Shown: positions 35,584 to 43,284 of the stretch, piece after piece | How the letters are laid out: each line of letters opens with the position of its first letter | How positions within the stretch are numbered: the first letter of the stretch is position 1 | Source: Bacteroidales bacterium | GTDB lineage: Bacteria > Bacteroidota > Bacteroidia > Bacteroidales > TTA-H9 | DNA: 43,314 nucleotides | Direction: 5' to 3' | Assembly (NCBI GenBank): GCA_028689615.1 | Contig: JAQVCV010000039.1 | Span: forward strand, 1 to 43,314 | Made by a program: the position numbers and the translations under genes | Notes under the pieces: model-generated | What the model was told of the DNA's origin: nothing | What the model saw: only the letters and a program-made list of their open reading frames with translations | The model's database searches: none

Positions 35584-35606
35584 TAATTATAACAGCGATA
35601 ATTATA
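35584..35606. repeat. Direct repeat TAATTATA at the nrdJ transcription start
   Basis: TAATTATA occurs at 35584-35591 and 35599-35606, 15 bases apart start to start, just downstream of the inferred nrdJ start. It could be an operator; it does not clearly match the NrdR box. AT-rich repeats can be chance. Confidence 0.3.
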
Positions 35607-35634
35607 GTATAAAGGTGAGTCTTTTTAAAGTCAA
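35606..35634 (-). promoter_or_regulatory. Sigma-70-like promoter of nrdJ (TTGACT-N17-TATACT)
   Basis: On the minus strand TTGACT (35634-35629) and TATACT (35611-35606) are 17 bases apart. This differs from the TAnnTTTG type seen at other genes here. A start near 35600 would give a leader of about 43 bases. Confidence 0.4.
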
Positions 35635-35811
35635 CACAAGGTACAACGAACGGCTCAGATTGGATAGGAAATTTTATTAACAATTTAATATAATGATCAG
35701 TATATAAGATGCTTAGGGTGTTGATAAGTTTTTTAAGAGCTCAATAGTAGGATAAATCCACTCTTTTTAAACAATAAATGCTCTTACAAACCTGTATCCC
35801 GATAGGTGTGT

Positions 35812-36225
35812 TTAGGGCCACGTAAGCTTGGTCCCAAATCCTAGTTGATTGTGAGTCATTTTGATATGGTCAGGTTTTATCATCCACAAATGTGTCTCCA
35901 TCAGTTTGGCAATCGGAAACCGTTTTGTATAAGCTTTGTAAGCTTTTTCAACGTTTGATTCGTTGCATGGCAACATGGTTCCTGAAAACTGGATTCCCTG
36001 AATTCGTCCTACCAATTGAGTTTCCCATGCAATGGTGCCGGCAACTCTGGGGTTGTCGTTTGCTTCTTGTCCATGCCTGGTAGTCAGGTCCGATGTAACC
36101 ACAAAGGCTTGTTCATCGTCCATCCACGCGTAAAAGCAACTGGCACTCCACGGATACGCTCCCCTGCAGGTAGCAAGCGACAACAGGTGATGCTTCTTGA
36201 TGAATTTTACTATTCTTTGATCCAT
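35812..36225 (-). CDS. YhbP/UPF0306 family FMN-binding split-barrel protein
   Basis: A 137-residue protein resembling E. coli YhbP (UPF0306), of the pyridoxamine-phosphate-oxidase-like fold. Similar marks are SCFYAWMDD..AFVVTSDLTTRHGQ, VAGTIAWETQLVGRIQGIQFSGTM, a KAYKAYTKRFPIAKLM segment and the closing TLGFG-like NQLGFGTKLTWP. Function in the family is not established; flavin or heme binding is known for related folds. It follows the half-size TauE gene by 19 bases, so they probably share a transcript. Confidence 0.85.
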   Translation of the reverse strand: MDQRIVKFIKKHHLLSLATCRGAYPWSASCFYAWMDDEQAFVVTSDLTTRHGQEANDNPRVAGTIAWETQLVGRIQGIQFSGTMLPCNESNVEKAYKAYTKRFPIAKLMETHLWMIKPDHIKMTHNQLGFGTKLTWP

Positions 36226-36244
36226 TTCTGGTTTCAGTTTGGAG

Positions 36245-36616
36245 TTATTTACCTCCGAACAACATCCTTATTCCCATTAAGATAATGAAAACAGCGAATA
36301 CTTTTCGTATCACGTTTTCGGGTAACGACAAGGCAAATCCCGACCCGAAGTATCCTCCTATAAAAAATGCCACGGCAATGATGGCAGCATAGGTCAGGTT
36401 GATGGCTCCTGCTTTATAATAATTGATGGCTGCCAGCAATCCAATGGGGGGCAGCATCAGGGCCAGACTGGTGCCCTGGGCTGTATGCTGGTCAACGCCA
36501 AGCAGATAGATCAATGCCGGGATTATAACAATGCCGCCTCCCAGGCCAACCATCCCCGAAAAGATGCCTGCAATCAGTCCAATAACGATTAGAAGTATAA
36601 AAGTTAACAATTCCAT
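36245..36616 (-). CDS. Half-size TauE/SafE family permease
   Basis: A 123-residue inner-membrane protein with about four hydrophobic helices. The family signature GIFSGMVGLGGGIVIIPALIYLLG (about 17-40) is clear, followed by GTSLALMLPPIGLLAAINYYKAGAI and GGYFGSGFALSLPENVIRKVFAVFIILMGIRML, which is the classic end of one repeat. Full-length members (~250 residues) have two such repeats, so this is one unit and may work as a dimer. The substrate (often sulfite, sulfonate or other organic anions) is unknown. It is upstream of the YhbP-like gene. Confidence 0.85.
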   Translation of the reverse strand: MELLTFILLIVIGLIAGIFSGMVGLGGGIVIIPALIYLLGVDQHTAQGTSLALMLPPIGLLAAINYYKAGAINLTYAAIIAVAFFIGGYFGSGFALSLPENVIRKVFAVFIILMGIRMLFGGK

Positions 36617-36843
36617 TTTTTTCTGGCTTGTGATGCAAAATTAGCCAATACCATGTTAATAACTCCATGTGTCATTTTCAGGTTTATAGTGTTTTTATGT
36701 TTGATAAACAGTGTCTTATAAGCCGGAGGCAGGCTTGAAAAGTTTTCAATAGTTATTAACAATTGCTGTATCTGCCTGCTTCATCGCTTATTACTATATC
36801 CTTTTTTTCCAACATCAGGAGTGAACGATTTAATGGCTTGTTG

Positions 36844-36851
36844 TAGCTTTG
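36844..36851 (+). promoter_or_regulatory. -7 promoter element TAGCTTTG of the MBL hydrolase gene
   Basis: An exact TAnnTTTG match 25 bases before the ATG at 36877. No clear -33 element. Confidence 0.6.
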
Positions 36852-36876
36852 CCGGTTTAATTACTTTTTGCAATAT

Positions 36877-37509
36877 ATGGCTTATTCTGTATTCCCTTTC
36901 AACCCATTTCAGGCCAACACCTACCTTTGGGCCGATGCTTCAGGCGATTGTGTAATGATCGATGCTACTTTTCAGACCGAATCCGAATTGAGCCAGGTCT
37001 TAGATTGGATAAAGGTTCGGGGATTAAATTTGAAAATGTTGTTGGTTACCCACTACCACGTTGATCATGTGCTGGGGGTGGGTCTTTTTAAAGAGAAAAC
37101 GGGTTTGCCTGTGATGGCTCACCAGGCTGGTAATCTGTTTTTCAACCAGGTGGAAGCGCACGCTGCTAGTTTTGGGCTTAGTATCTCTGGCAATTTTATG
37201 CCAACCGGCCAGGTTTCAGACGATGAATTGATAAGTGTTGGAGGAAGTACCATCCGTGTGTTGTACACCCCGGGTCATGCCGATGGAAGCATCTGCTTGT
37301 GGATAGAGACTGACGGGCTTTTGTTTACAGGCGATGTGTTGTTTCACGAGAGCATTGGTAGAACTGACCTTCCAACCGGTGATTTTCAAACATTGGCCAA
37401 TTCTGTTACAACCAAACTGTTCCCTTTGCCTGACAATACCATCGTTTTGCCGGGTCACGGCCCAAAAACCTCCGTAGGTCATGAGAAGCGGTTTAACCCG
37501 TTTCTTTAG
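36877..37509 (+). CDS. Metallo-beta-lactamase-fold hydrolase (glyoxalase II-like)
   Basis: A 210-residue cytosolic MBL-fold enzyme. The zinc motif HYHVDH (59-64) in THYHVDHVLG is complete, with later ligands in TPGHADGS, FTGDVLFHESIGRTDLP and GHGPKTSVGHE. These match small glyoxalase II-like or persulfide-dioxygenase-like members; substrate cannot be fixed, but the spacing resembles the thioester-hydrolase branch. The ATG at 36877 is preferred over a TTG at 36868. The 3' end overlaps the convergent GT9 gene by 17 bases. Confidence 0.9.
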   Translation: MAYSVFPFNPFQANTYLWADASGDCVMIDATFQTESELSQVLDWIKVRGLNLKMLLVTHYHVDHVLGVGLFKEKTGLPVMAHQAGNLFFNQVEAHAASFGLSISGNFMPTGQVSDDELISVGGSTIRVLYTPGHADGSICLWIETDGLLFTGDVLFHESIGRTDLPTGDFQTLANSVTTKLFPLPDNTIVLPGHGPKTSVGHEKRFNPFL

Positions 37510-38485
37510 CATCAATCCATTGTTTTAGTCCCGAAAGGCTGCTTTCTGTCATGCACTTGAAGTGTTTCTTCGGACAACGGGTGTAGCCGATCTTTGAACA
37601 AGGCCGGCAGCTAAGTTTGTTGTTTTCGATGTTTAGAATCCTTCGGTTTGGATTTGGAATGTAGGGATACATCCCCAATGCCGGAACCGTATTGCCCCAC
37701 AGAACTACGATTTGGCGATTAAAGGCCGCTGCGGCGTGCATCAACCCGGTATCGGAGGTAAACACGGTGTGGGCTCGCGAGAGGATGCTCACAGATTGGT
37801 TGAAACTAATCTTGCCGCATAGATTCAGAACTTTATCTTCATGAAACAATTTCCCGATCTCGATCCCTTTCAGGGCGTCGTCAGGCCCGCCTAATATAAT
37901 GCATGGCCGGGGGGTTGAATGAATGAGTTCGCAAACCCGATCCAGGGGTATTTGCTTGGTATAATGTTTAGCCCCGGCAACCACTACATCATAATCAGAA
38001 TGAAACTGATCAACAATTGCTTGTTGTGCTTTCATGTCGTCTTCGGTCAGGTAGTAATCCAGTCCTTGGTTGTCGTTAACAACTCCCAGTTTTTCAACCG
38101 CTTTAAAATACCTGTCAACCACGTGAGTGCTGGGCATGAGGTTAATTTTGAAGCGAACCAACAACCATTTGCGAATGTTAAGTTTTGGAAAACGATCTGC
38201 CGGACGGCCCAAAAGAAGGGTCAACCGGCGGCTTCTTGTATTGTTATGAAGGTCGATAACAAAGTCGTAATGCTCCTTTTTAACAGTCCCGAAAATTTCC
38301 AGGGGATCTTTGTCAATTGCCCAAACTTTGTCAACATGAGGGTTGTTCGACAGCAAAAAGGCGTTTTGTCTTTTTGTAAGAAAATGAATATCAGCATGTG
38401 TCTGAAGTTTCAGGCACCTCACAACGGGTGTTGTCAGAATAATATCACCCAGCGAGCTAAGACGTATGATGAGCAGCTTCTTCAA
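37493..38485 (-). CDS. GT9 family glycosyltransferase (heptosyltransferase-like)
   Basis: A 330-residue GT-B enzyme like WaaC/WaaF, expected to add heptose or a related sugar to the LPS core at the cytosolic face of the inner membrane. Landmarks: LLIIRLSSLGDIILTTPVVRCLK (residues 4-26), YDFVIDLHNNTRSRRLTLL, CIILGGPDD, and a donor-site region FTSDTGLMHAAAAF followed by VVLWGNTVPALG. A cysteine-rich end (SCRPCSKIGYTRCPKKHFKC) is typical of Bacteroidota members. The start is TTG at 38485: no in-frame ATG gives the family N-terminus. A promoter lies 32 bases upstream. The C-terminus overlaps the MBL gene by 17 bases. Confidence 0.9.
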   Translation of the reverse strand: MKKLLIIRLSSLGDIILTTPVVRCLKLQTHADIHFLTKRQNAFLLSNNPHVDKVWAIDKDPLEIFGTVKKEHYDFVIDLHNNTRSRRLTLLLGRPADRFPKLNIRKWLLVRFKINLMPSTHVVDRYFKAVEKLGVVNDNQGLDYYLTEDDMKAQQAIVDQFHSDYDVVVAGAKHYTKQIPLDRVCELIHSTPRPCIILGGPDDALKGIEIGKLFHEDKVLNLCGKISFNQSVSILSRAHTVFTSDTGLMHAAAAFNRQIVVLWGNTVPALGMYPYIPNPNRRILNIENNKLSCRPCSKIGYTRCPKKHFKCMTESSLSGLKQWIDAKETG

Positions 38486-38516
38486 TGTTGGCCTTGCTTT
38501 GAAAACAGATTGACGG

Positions 38517-38524
38517 CAAATATA
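38517..38524 (-). promoter_or_regulatory. -7 promoter element TATATTTG of the GT9 gene
   Basis: An exact TAnnTTTG match on the minus strand, 31 bases before the TTG start at 38485. It is divergent from the tatD promoter 40 bases away. Confidence 0.6.
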
Positions 38525-38564
38525 CGGCTATAGGTTGGTAGTTGTTGTTGCCCTGCATTTCTTC

Positions 38565-38572
38565 TACTTTTG
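38565..38572 (+). promoter_or_regulatory. -7 promoter element TACTTTTG of tatD
   Basis: An exact TAnnTTTG match ending only 4 bases before the tatD ATG. A TTGTTG run about 20 bases upstream could serve as -33. Transcription should begin at or very near the start codon. Confidence 0.6.
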
Positions 38573-38576
38573 CACC

Positions 38577-39341
38577 ATGTTTCTTGTCGATACCCACACT
38601 CATATTTATTTGCCTGATTTCGATAACGACAGATCAGAAGTCATTCACCGCGCCAGGCAGAGCCATGTATGTAAAATGCTGTTGCCCAACATCGATCGTC
38701 AATCGTTGCCACTGCTGAATAAAATTTGTCAGGATTGGCCCGGTGTATGTTACCCGATGATCGGGCTTCATCCCACTTCGGTTGACAATTCTGACTTTGA
38801 AATGCCATTTTGGATTGAGGATGAATTGATTGAAAGACGTTATGTGGCAATAGGTGAGGTGGGAATTGATCTGTATTGGGAAAAACGGTTTCGCGACCAG
38901 CAGGTCGAGGTGTTCAAGTACCAGATTCAACTTGCTGTGCGTCATGGGCTTCCACTTGTAATTCATTCAAGAGAGGCTACCTCCTTGATTCTGGAGGTTC
39001 TAGAGCCATTCAAAGGGAAGGTGCAAGGAGTATTCCATTGCTTTAGCGGAACTGAATCTGAAGCCGCGCGAGCAATAGAGATCGGATTTCTGTTGGGAGT
39101 GGGAGGGGTGATAACCTATAAAAACAGTCCTCTTCCGGCAATTGTAAGTAAGTTTGGTCTGAACCACCTTTTGCTCGAAACAGATGCTCCCTACCTGCCT
39201 CCGGTTCCACACCGCGGCAAGCGCAACGAGCCTTCCCATACCTTCATTGTGGCCGGCTTCATAGCCAAATTACTTTCAGTACCTTTGGAAGATGTTGCTA
39301 CGGCTACTAGCCACAATGCCTTGAAATTGTTTTCATTATAA
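38577..39341 (+). CDS. TatD-family metal-dependent deoxyribonuclease
   Basis: A 254-residue TIM-barrel hydrolase related to TatD/YcfH, with 3'-5' DNase activity known in the family. Metal-binding motifs: HTH (7-9) in LVDTHTHIYLPDF, IGEVGIDLYW with the Glu ligand, VIHSREA, GVFHCFSG and the closing LLLETDAPYLPP. Length is typical. The ATG at 38577 matches the family N-terminus (MFLVDTHTH); extending to 38535 would overlap the promoter element. ansA begins 14 bases after its stop, so the pair is probably one operon. Confidence 0.93.
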   Translation: MFLVDTHTHIYLPDFDNDRSEVIHRARQSHVCKMLLPNIDRQSLPLLNKICQDWPGVCYPMIGLHPTSVDNSDFEMPFWIEDELIERRYVAIGEVGIDLYWEKRFRDQQVEVFKYQIQLAVRHGLPLVIHSREATSLILEVLEPFKGKVQGVFHCFSGTESEAARAIEIGFLLGVGGVITYKNSPLPAIVSKFGLNHLLLETDAPYLPPVPHRGKRNEPSHTFIVAGFIAKLLSVPLEDVATATSHNALKLFSL

Positions 39342-39355
39342 CTACCTTATAATAC

Positions 39356-40402
39356 ATGCCAAACAGCAACAATCCTTCAGTTTTGGTGATCTACACAGGG
39401 GGCACTATTGGTATGATCAAAGATACCATTACCGGTGCCTTACGCCCATTCGACTGGGATCATTTGTACAGGCAAATGCCCGTTCTGGAGAACCTCCGGT
39501 GTAAAATCGATTCGTATTCCTTTGACCCCTTGATCGATTCCTCCGATATGAACCCTTCTTTCTGGGTTCGTCTGGCCGATGTTATAGAGCAAAACTACGA
39601 ATCATACGATGGCTTCGTGGTGCTTCACGGAACCGATACGATGGCTTATACAGCTTCAATGCTTAGCTTTATGCTCGAAAATCTCAACAAACCTGTGGTT
39701 TTCACCGGTTCACAACTTCCTATGGGGGTTATTCGCACCGATGGTCGTGAGAATTTCATTGCCAGCATCGAAATTGCCACAGCCTATGAAGAGGGAACCC
39801 CATTGGTTCCGGAAGTTTGTATATGCTTCGAGAACAAGTTGTTCAGGGCTAACCGGACCATCAAATTCAACGCTGAAAATTTCGACGCCTTCCTCTCTGG
39901 AAATTATCCCCCCCTTGCTGAAGTGGGAATACATATTAAATACAACCGGAGTCATATATTAAAGCCTAATTTCAGGAAGCTCAGGATTCACAGAGGGATT
40001 GATACCAATGTGGCTGTTTTAAGACTTTTCCCGGGCATCAGCCCCGGAACTGTGTGCGGAATTCTGAATATTGAAGGGTTAAAAGGAGTTGTTCTGGAGA
40101 CCTATGGATCTGGCAATGCCCCTACAGATCAGTGGTTTCTGGATGCTATTGGCAAAGCTATCGAACGTGGAATACATGTTTATAATGTTACCCAGTGCAA
40201 ATCGGGATCAGTAGAAATTGGATTGTACCAGACCAGTGTGAGTTTAGGGCGTATTGGTGTGACAGGGGGCTACGATATTACAACCGAATCTGCTCTGGCC
40301 AAGCTGATGTTTTTGTTGGGTATGGGGCTTGATAATAAGCAGATTAATGCACTTTTAGGGCAATCGCTCAGGGGCGAACTCACCGTTACAAAAGAAAATT
40401 GA
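39356..40402 (+). CDS. ansA: Type I (cytosolic) L-asparaginase
   Basis: Hydrolyses L-asparagine to aspartate and ammonia; 348 residues, without a signal peptide, so cytosolic. Both active-site threonine motifs are present: YTGGTIGM (13-20) and LHGTDTMAYTASML (89-102). Other family blocks are PVVFTGSQLPMGVIRTDGREN, ANRTIKFNAENFDAF and GLKGVVLETYGSGNAP. Length fits type I. It sits directly downstream of tatD, as seen in other Bacteroidota. No terminator is clear before the tRNA. Confidence 0.95.
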   Translation: MPNSNNPSVLVIYTGGTIGMIKDTITGALRPFDWDHLYRQMPVLENLRCKIDSYSFDPLIDSSDMNPSFWVRLADVIEQNYESYDGFVVLHGTDTMAYTASMLSFMLENLNKPVVFTGSQLPMGVIRTDGRENFIASIEIATAYEEGTPLVPEVCICFENKLFRANRTIKFNAENFDAFLSGNYPPLAEVGIHIKYNRSHILKPNFRKLRIHRGIDTNVAVLRLFPGISPGTVCGILNIEGLKGVVLETYGSGNAPTDQWFLDAIGKAIERGIHVYNVTQCKSGSVEIGLYQTSVSLGRIGVTGGYDITTESALAKLMFLLGMGLDNKQINALLGQSLRGELTVTKEN

Positions 40403-40515
40403 AGCCTCCATACTAAAGAAGAAGATTAAATCGTTAGAGTATTGTATTTCAGTAAATGAGGTATAAATCCAATTGTCAAAAAAATGTCGTGATGGTTCAC
40501 CTCTGAGAAAATTTG

Positions 40516-40523
40516 TATATTAG
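40516..40523 (+). promoter_or_regulatory. Near-consensus -7 element (TATATTAG) for tRNA-Ser
   Basis: One mismatch from TAnnTTTG, 44 bases upstream of the tRNA 5' end. The position is reasonable but the match is imperfect. Confidence 0.35.
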
Positions 40524-40567
40524 CGGCCTGAAATCAGGCACTCCAAAATGCCCGTTCTTTGAATTAT

Positions 40568-40655
40568 GGAGAGGTGGCCGAGTGGTCGAAGGCGCACGCC
40601 TGGAAAGTGTGTGTACGCCAAAAGCGTACCAAGGGTTCGAATCCCTTTCTCTCCG
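40568..40655 (+). tRNA. tRNA-Ser (anticodon GGA)
   Basis: An 88-base class II tRNA. Acceptor arms GGAGAGG and TCTCTCC pair over seven positions with one G-U wobble; discriminator base G73 is as expected for serine. The D arm (GGCCGAGTGGTCGAAGGC), anticodon loop CTGGAAA with GGA at 40602-40604, a long variable arm and the T arm AAGGGTTCGAATCCCTT are all present. The 3' CCA is not encoded. Confidence 0.96.
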
Positions 40656-40721
40656 CAAAACTTTTTAAAATTTGAATTCCAACAACACATCACCAATTAA
40701 CATTTAATCAATAGTTTAACT

Positions 40722-41531
40722 ATGAAAAAACTAGTTGCTTTTTTGGCCATAGCAGGAATGCTATCATTTGGAGTGTCGAACTATGTTTCCGCTCAGGAAG
40801 AGGGAGCCACTCCCGCTGACACCACACAGGTTGCTCAAACCGAAACCCCTGCCGCAGCTCCTGTTGCAGCTGAAGTTCCGGCTGATGCCCCTAAATCCTT
40901 CCACCAGATTCTGAAAGATAAATTTATCGATGGTGGTGCCGGATGGATGACCCCGATTCTTATCGTGCTCATCATTGGTTTGGCTTTGGTTGTTGAACGT
41001 ATTATTTACCTCAACCTGTCGGCCACCAACACCACTAAATTGCTCAATAAAGTGGAAACTGCTCTTGAAACACAGGGTCTTGAGGCTGCCAAAGAAATTT
41101 GTCGCAACACCCGTGGTCCCGTTGCAAGCATTTTCTACCAAGGTTTGGATCGCTACAACGAAGGGATCGAGATTGTTGAGAAATCGGTAGTTAGTTATGG
41201 TGGTGTTTTAATGGCCCGCCTTCAGAATAACCTCCCCTGGATCACCCTTTTCATTGCTCTTGCTCCTATGCTCGGGTTCTTGGGAACAGTAATCGGTATG
41301 GTGCAGGCTTTCGATAACATCGAGGCTGCCGGCGATATATCTCCCACCGTTGTTGCCGGAGGTATGAAAGTGGCTCTGCTCACCACCGTGTTCGGTCTGA
41401 TCGTTGCTATCATCCTTCAGGTTTTCTACAACTATTTGGTTACCAAAGTTGACAGCATCGTTAACTCGATGGAAGATGCCACCATTACCTTCATGGACAT
41501 CCTCGTGAAGTACAAAAACGATAAAAAATAA
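40722..41531 (+). CDS. exbB: MotA/TolQ/ExbB proton-channel family protein
   Basis: A 269-residue inner-membrane protein of the ExbB type, which uses proton motive force to drive TonB-linked outer-membrane transport. An N-terminal segment (1-24, ending near VSAQ) resembles a cleavable signal and is followed by an Ala/Pro/Glu-rich spacer; three TM helices lie near 72-92, 148-175 and 195-225. The family core ITLFIALAPMLGFLGTVIGMVQAFDNI is intact. It leads a four-gene operon (gaps 8, 24 and 2 bases) with a small membrane protein and two ExbD proteins. TonB is not in the window. TolQ is an alternative, but paired exbD genes favour ExbB. Confidence 0.92.
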   Translation: MKKLVAFLAIAGMLSFGVSNYVSAQEEGATPADTTQVAQTETPAAAPVAAEVPADAPKSFHQILKDKFIDGGAGWMTPILIVLIIGLALVVERIIYLNLSATNTTKLLNKVETALETQGLEAAKEICRNTRGPVASIFYQGLDRYNEGIEIVEKSVVSYGGVLMARLQNNLPWITLFIALAPMLGFLGTVIGMVQAFDNIEAAGDISPTVVAGGMKVALLTTVFGLIVAIILQVFYNYLVTKVDSIVNSMEDATITFMDILVKYKNDKK

Positions 41532-41539
41532 TTCTGACA

Positions 41540-41866
41540 ATGGATAGCTTTATCAATATCAGTTTCATTGCAACCTACATCCTTCTTGGACTGGCCGTTG
41601 CAGCTCTGGTAGTCTTTCCTCTCTATGCCCTTGTTACCAATTTTGGCAAGGCTAAGGGTGGACTTATCGGGCTGGCAGCTATCCTGGTTGTGGTTGCCAT
41701 TGCAATCGGTGTTTCACCGGTTGATCAAAGTGAGAAATTTCTGAACGCAGGTATTTCTCCCTTCACATCACAACTTATCGGCGGCGGTTTGCTTACCATC
41801 TACATCCTGTTTGCAGGGATCATTCTGGCCGCTGTTTACACAGAAATCAGCAAGTGGTTTAAATAA
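41540..41866 (+). CDS. Small three-helix membrane protein of the ExbB/ExbD operon
   Basis: A 108-residue hydrophobic protein with TM helices at about 7-32, 42-58 and 83-103 and no known motif. It begins 8 bases after exbB and ends 24 before the first exbD. A protein of this kind at this position is familiar in Bacteroidota exbB-exbD clusters, but I cannot name its family. The stop is followed directly by exbD, so it is probably a component or assembly factor of the motor complex. Confidence 0.85.
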   Translation: MDSFINISFIATYILLGLAVAALVVFPLYALVTNFGKAKGGLIGLAAILVVVAIAIGVSPVDQSEKFLNAGISPFTSQLIGGGLLTIYILFAGIILAAVYTEISKWFK

Positions 41867-41890
41867 ACCCCCTTGTAAAAATATTTATCT

Positions 41891-42463
41891 ATGGCAAGAC
41901 AATCTGTAGAAATTAACTCGGGTTCGATGGCCGACATCAGTTTTCTGCTGTTGACTTTCTTCCTGCTCACCTCGTCGATTGATACCGACCTGGGGATCAT
42001 CAGGAAGTTGCCACCACCACTCGAGAAAGACCAGACTCCGCCAGATATCAAACAACGTAACATTTTCACCGTGATGGTCAACAAATACGACCAACTCCTG
42101 GTGAAAGGACGCGAAATGGATATCAAGTCGCTCAAAGCAGAGGCTAAGGAGTTTATGGCTAATCCATACAACAGGGAAGATTACCCTGAAAAGAAGATCA
42201 TTGATGTGCCTGAATTAGGCCAGGTAGAGGTGACCAAAGGTGTAATCTCTTTGAAGAACGACCGTGGAACTTCCTACGAAATGTACATCAAAGTACAGGA
42301 CGAGCTTACTGCTGCTATCAATGAGTTGCGCGATGATTTATCAAAAGAGAAGTTTGGGGTGCCTTTCTCGAAGCTGACCGACCAAAAAAAGGTTGATGCT
42401 ATCTCAACTGCAATCCCCATCGCTATCTCAGAAGCTGAACCTGAAAATATTGGAGGTAAATAG
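41891..42463 (+). CDS. exbD: ExbD/TolR-type protein (first copy)
   Basis: A 190-residue inner-membrane protein with one TM helix near residues 16-33 (MADISFLLLTFFLLTSSI), including an acidic residue (D14) typical of the proton path. The periplasmic part contains IRKLPPPLEKDQTPP, a motif common in Bacteroidota ExbD, then a soluble domain. It is followed two bases later by a second exbD, suggesting that two distinct ExbD subunits form a hetero-oligomer with ExbB. Confidence 0.9.
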   Translation: MARQSVEINSGSMADISFLLLTFFLLTSSIDTDLGIIRKLPPPLEKDQTPPDIKQRNIFTVMVNKYDQLLVKGREMDIKSLKAEAKEFMANPYNREDYPEKKIIDVPELGQVEVTKGVISLKNDRGTSYEMYIKVQDELTAAINELRDDLSKEKFGVPFSKLTDQKKVDAISTAIPIAISEAEPENIGGK

Positions 42464-42465
42464 TT

Positions 42466-42939
42466 ATGGCCAGATTCAGAAAAGACGGCGGGAATAGCGT
42501 TCCCGGGATCAATACCGGATCAATGTCTGATATCATCTTCATGTTCTTGTTCTTCTTCATGGTTATCACAACCATGCGTGAAAGCACCTTGCTGGTGAAA
42601 ATCAAAGCACCTCAAGCCTCACAGGTTCAAAAACTTGAGAAAAAATCGCTCGTGAGTTTCATTTACGTTGGTCCTCCTATCCGTTCACAATACGGAAGTG
42701 AATCGCGTATCCAACTCAACGACCACTTCGCTACAGTAAAGGATATTCAGGAGTTTATCCAACGGGAACGCGAGGCTCGCGATGAAGTTGACCGCAAGAT
42801 GCTTACTACATCAATGAAAGTTGACAACTCTGTTCGTATGGGTTTGATTACCGATATTAAACAGGAGTTGCGGCAAATTGGTGCCTTTAAAATCAATTAC
42901 TCTACGAGTAAGAAGGTTACGAAGTCAAACGATTTTTAG
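42466..42939 (+). CDS. exbD: ExbD/TolR-type protein (second copy)
   Basis: A 157-residue ExbD with one TM helix (NTGSMSDIIFMFLFFFMVITTM, about 14-36) that contains the conserved Asp. Its periplasmic domain reads LLVKIKAPQASQVQKLEKKSL, then IYVGPPIRSQYGSESRIQLNDHFATV and MGLITDIKQELRQIGAFKINYST, the typical ExbD end. It starts two bases after the first exbD. A terminator lies 23 bases after its stop, closing the operon. Confidence 0.9.
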   Translation: MARFRKDGGNSVPGINTGSMSDIIFMFLFFFMVITTMRESTLLVKIKAPQASQVQKLEKKSLVSFIYVGPPIRSQYGSESRIQLNDHFATVKDIQEFIQREREARDEVDRKMLTTSMKVDNSVRMGLITDIKQELRQIGAFKINYSTSKKVTKSNDF

Positions 42940-42962
42940 TCATCGTTTCTTGATATTTATCG

Positions 42963-42992
42963 GGCATCCTGAATTTCAGGATGCCTTTTTTT
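42963..42992 (+). terminator. Intrinsic terminator of the ExbB/ExbD operon
   Basis: A perfect 10-bp stem (GGCATCCTGA with TCAGGATGCC), a 3-base loop and seven T residues. Confidence 0.92.
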
Positions 42993-43258
42993 ATAATCAA
43001 TGGTGAGTATTTTTCAACTGGGTTACTTATCCACTCTCACACCGGCTCAGGTGATTGTAAAGGGGATGGATACCTCATAGCAGATGGGTGTTTGCTTGTA
43101 ATACGATTACCGGGGTATTTGAATTCGGTATCGGTTGACAGGGCTTTGCTGTGCGGTTTTTCTGCTTGCGTAAACGCCAATCTGACGTTTTTTTCCTGAC
43201 TTCGACACTTCATTTTGATTGGTTTTATAACAATCAGAGAAACAATTGTATATAAAAT
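42993..43258. other. Noncoding region after the ExbB/ExbD operon
   Basis: No credible gene. Frames on both strands (about 72 and 77 codons) have no family features. No tRNA or repeat is recognised. Confidence 0.45.
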
Positions 43259-43284
43259 TTGCGCCACCATTTTGGGTGGCGCAA
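43259..43284. terminator. 10-bp hairpin near the right edge, probable terminator
   Basis: A perfect 10-bp stem (TTGCGCCACC with GGTGGCGCAA) with a 6-base loop. On the plus strand GTATTTTT follows; on the minus strand ATTTTATA follows. It may end a gene lying right of the window on the minus strand. Confidence 0.5.

Noticed and set aside
35558-35811. Cobalamin riboswitch upstream of nrdJ
   Set aside because: No B12-box core or matching pairing pattern could be read; absence by eye is not proof.
42981-43199. 72-codon frame downstream of the ExbD genes
   Set aside because: It begins in the terminator hairpin, has no family features, and is not consistent with a gene.
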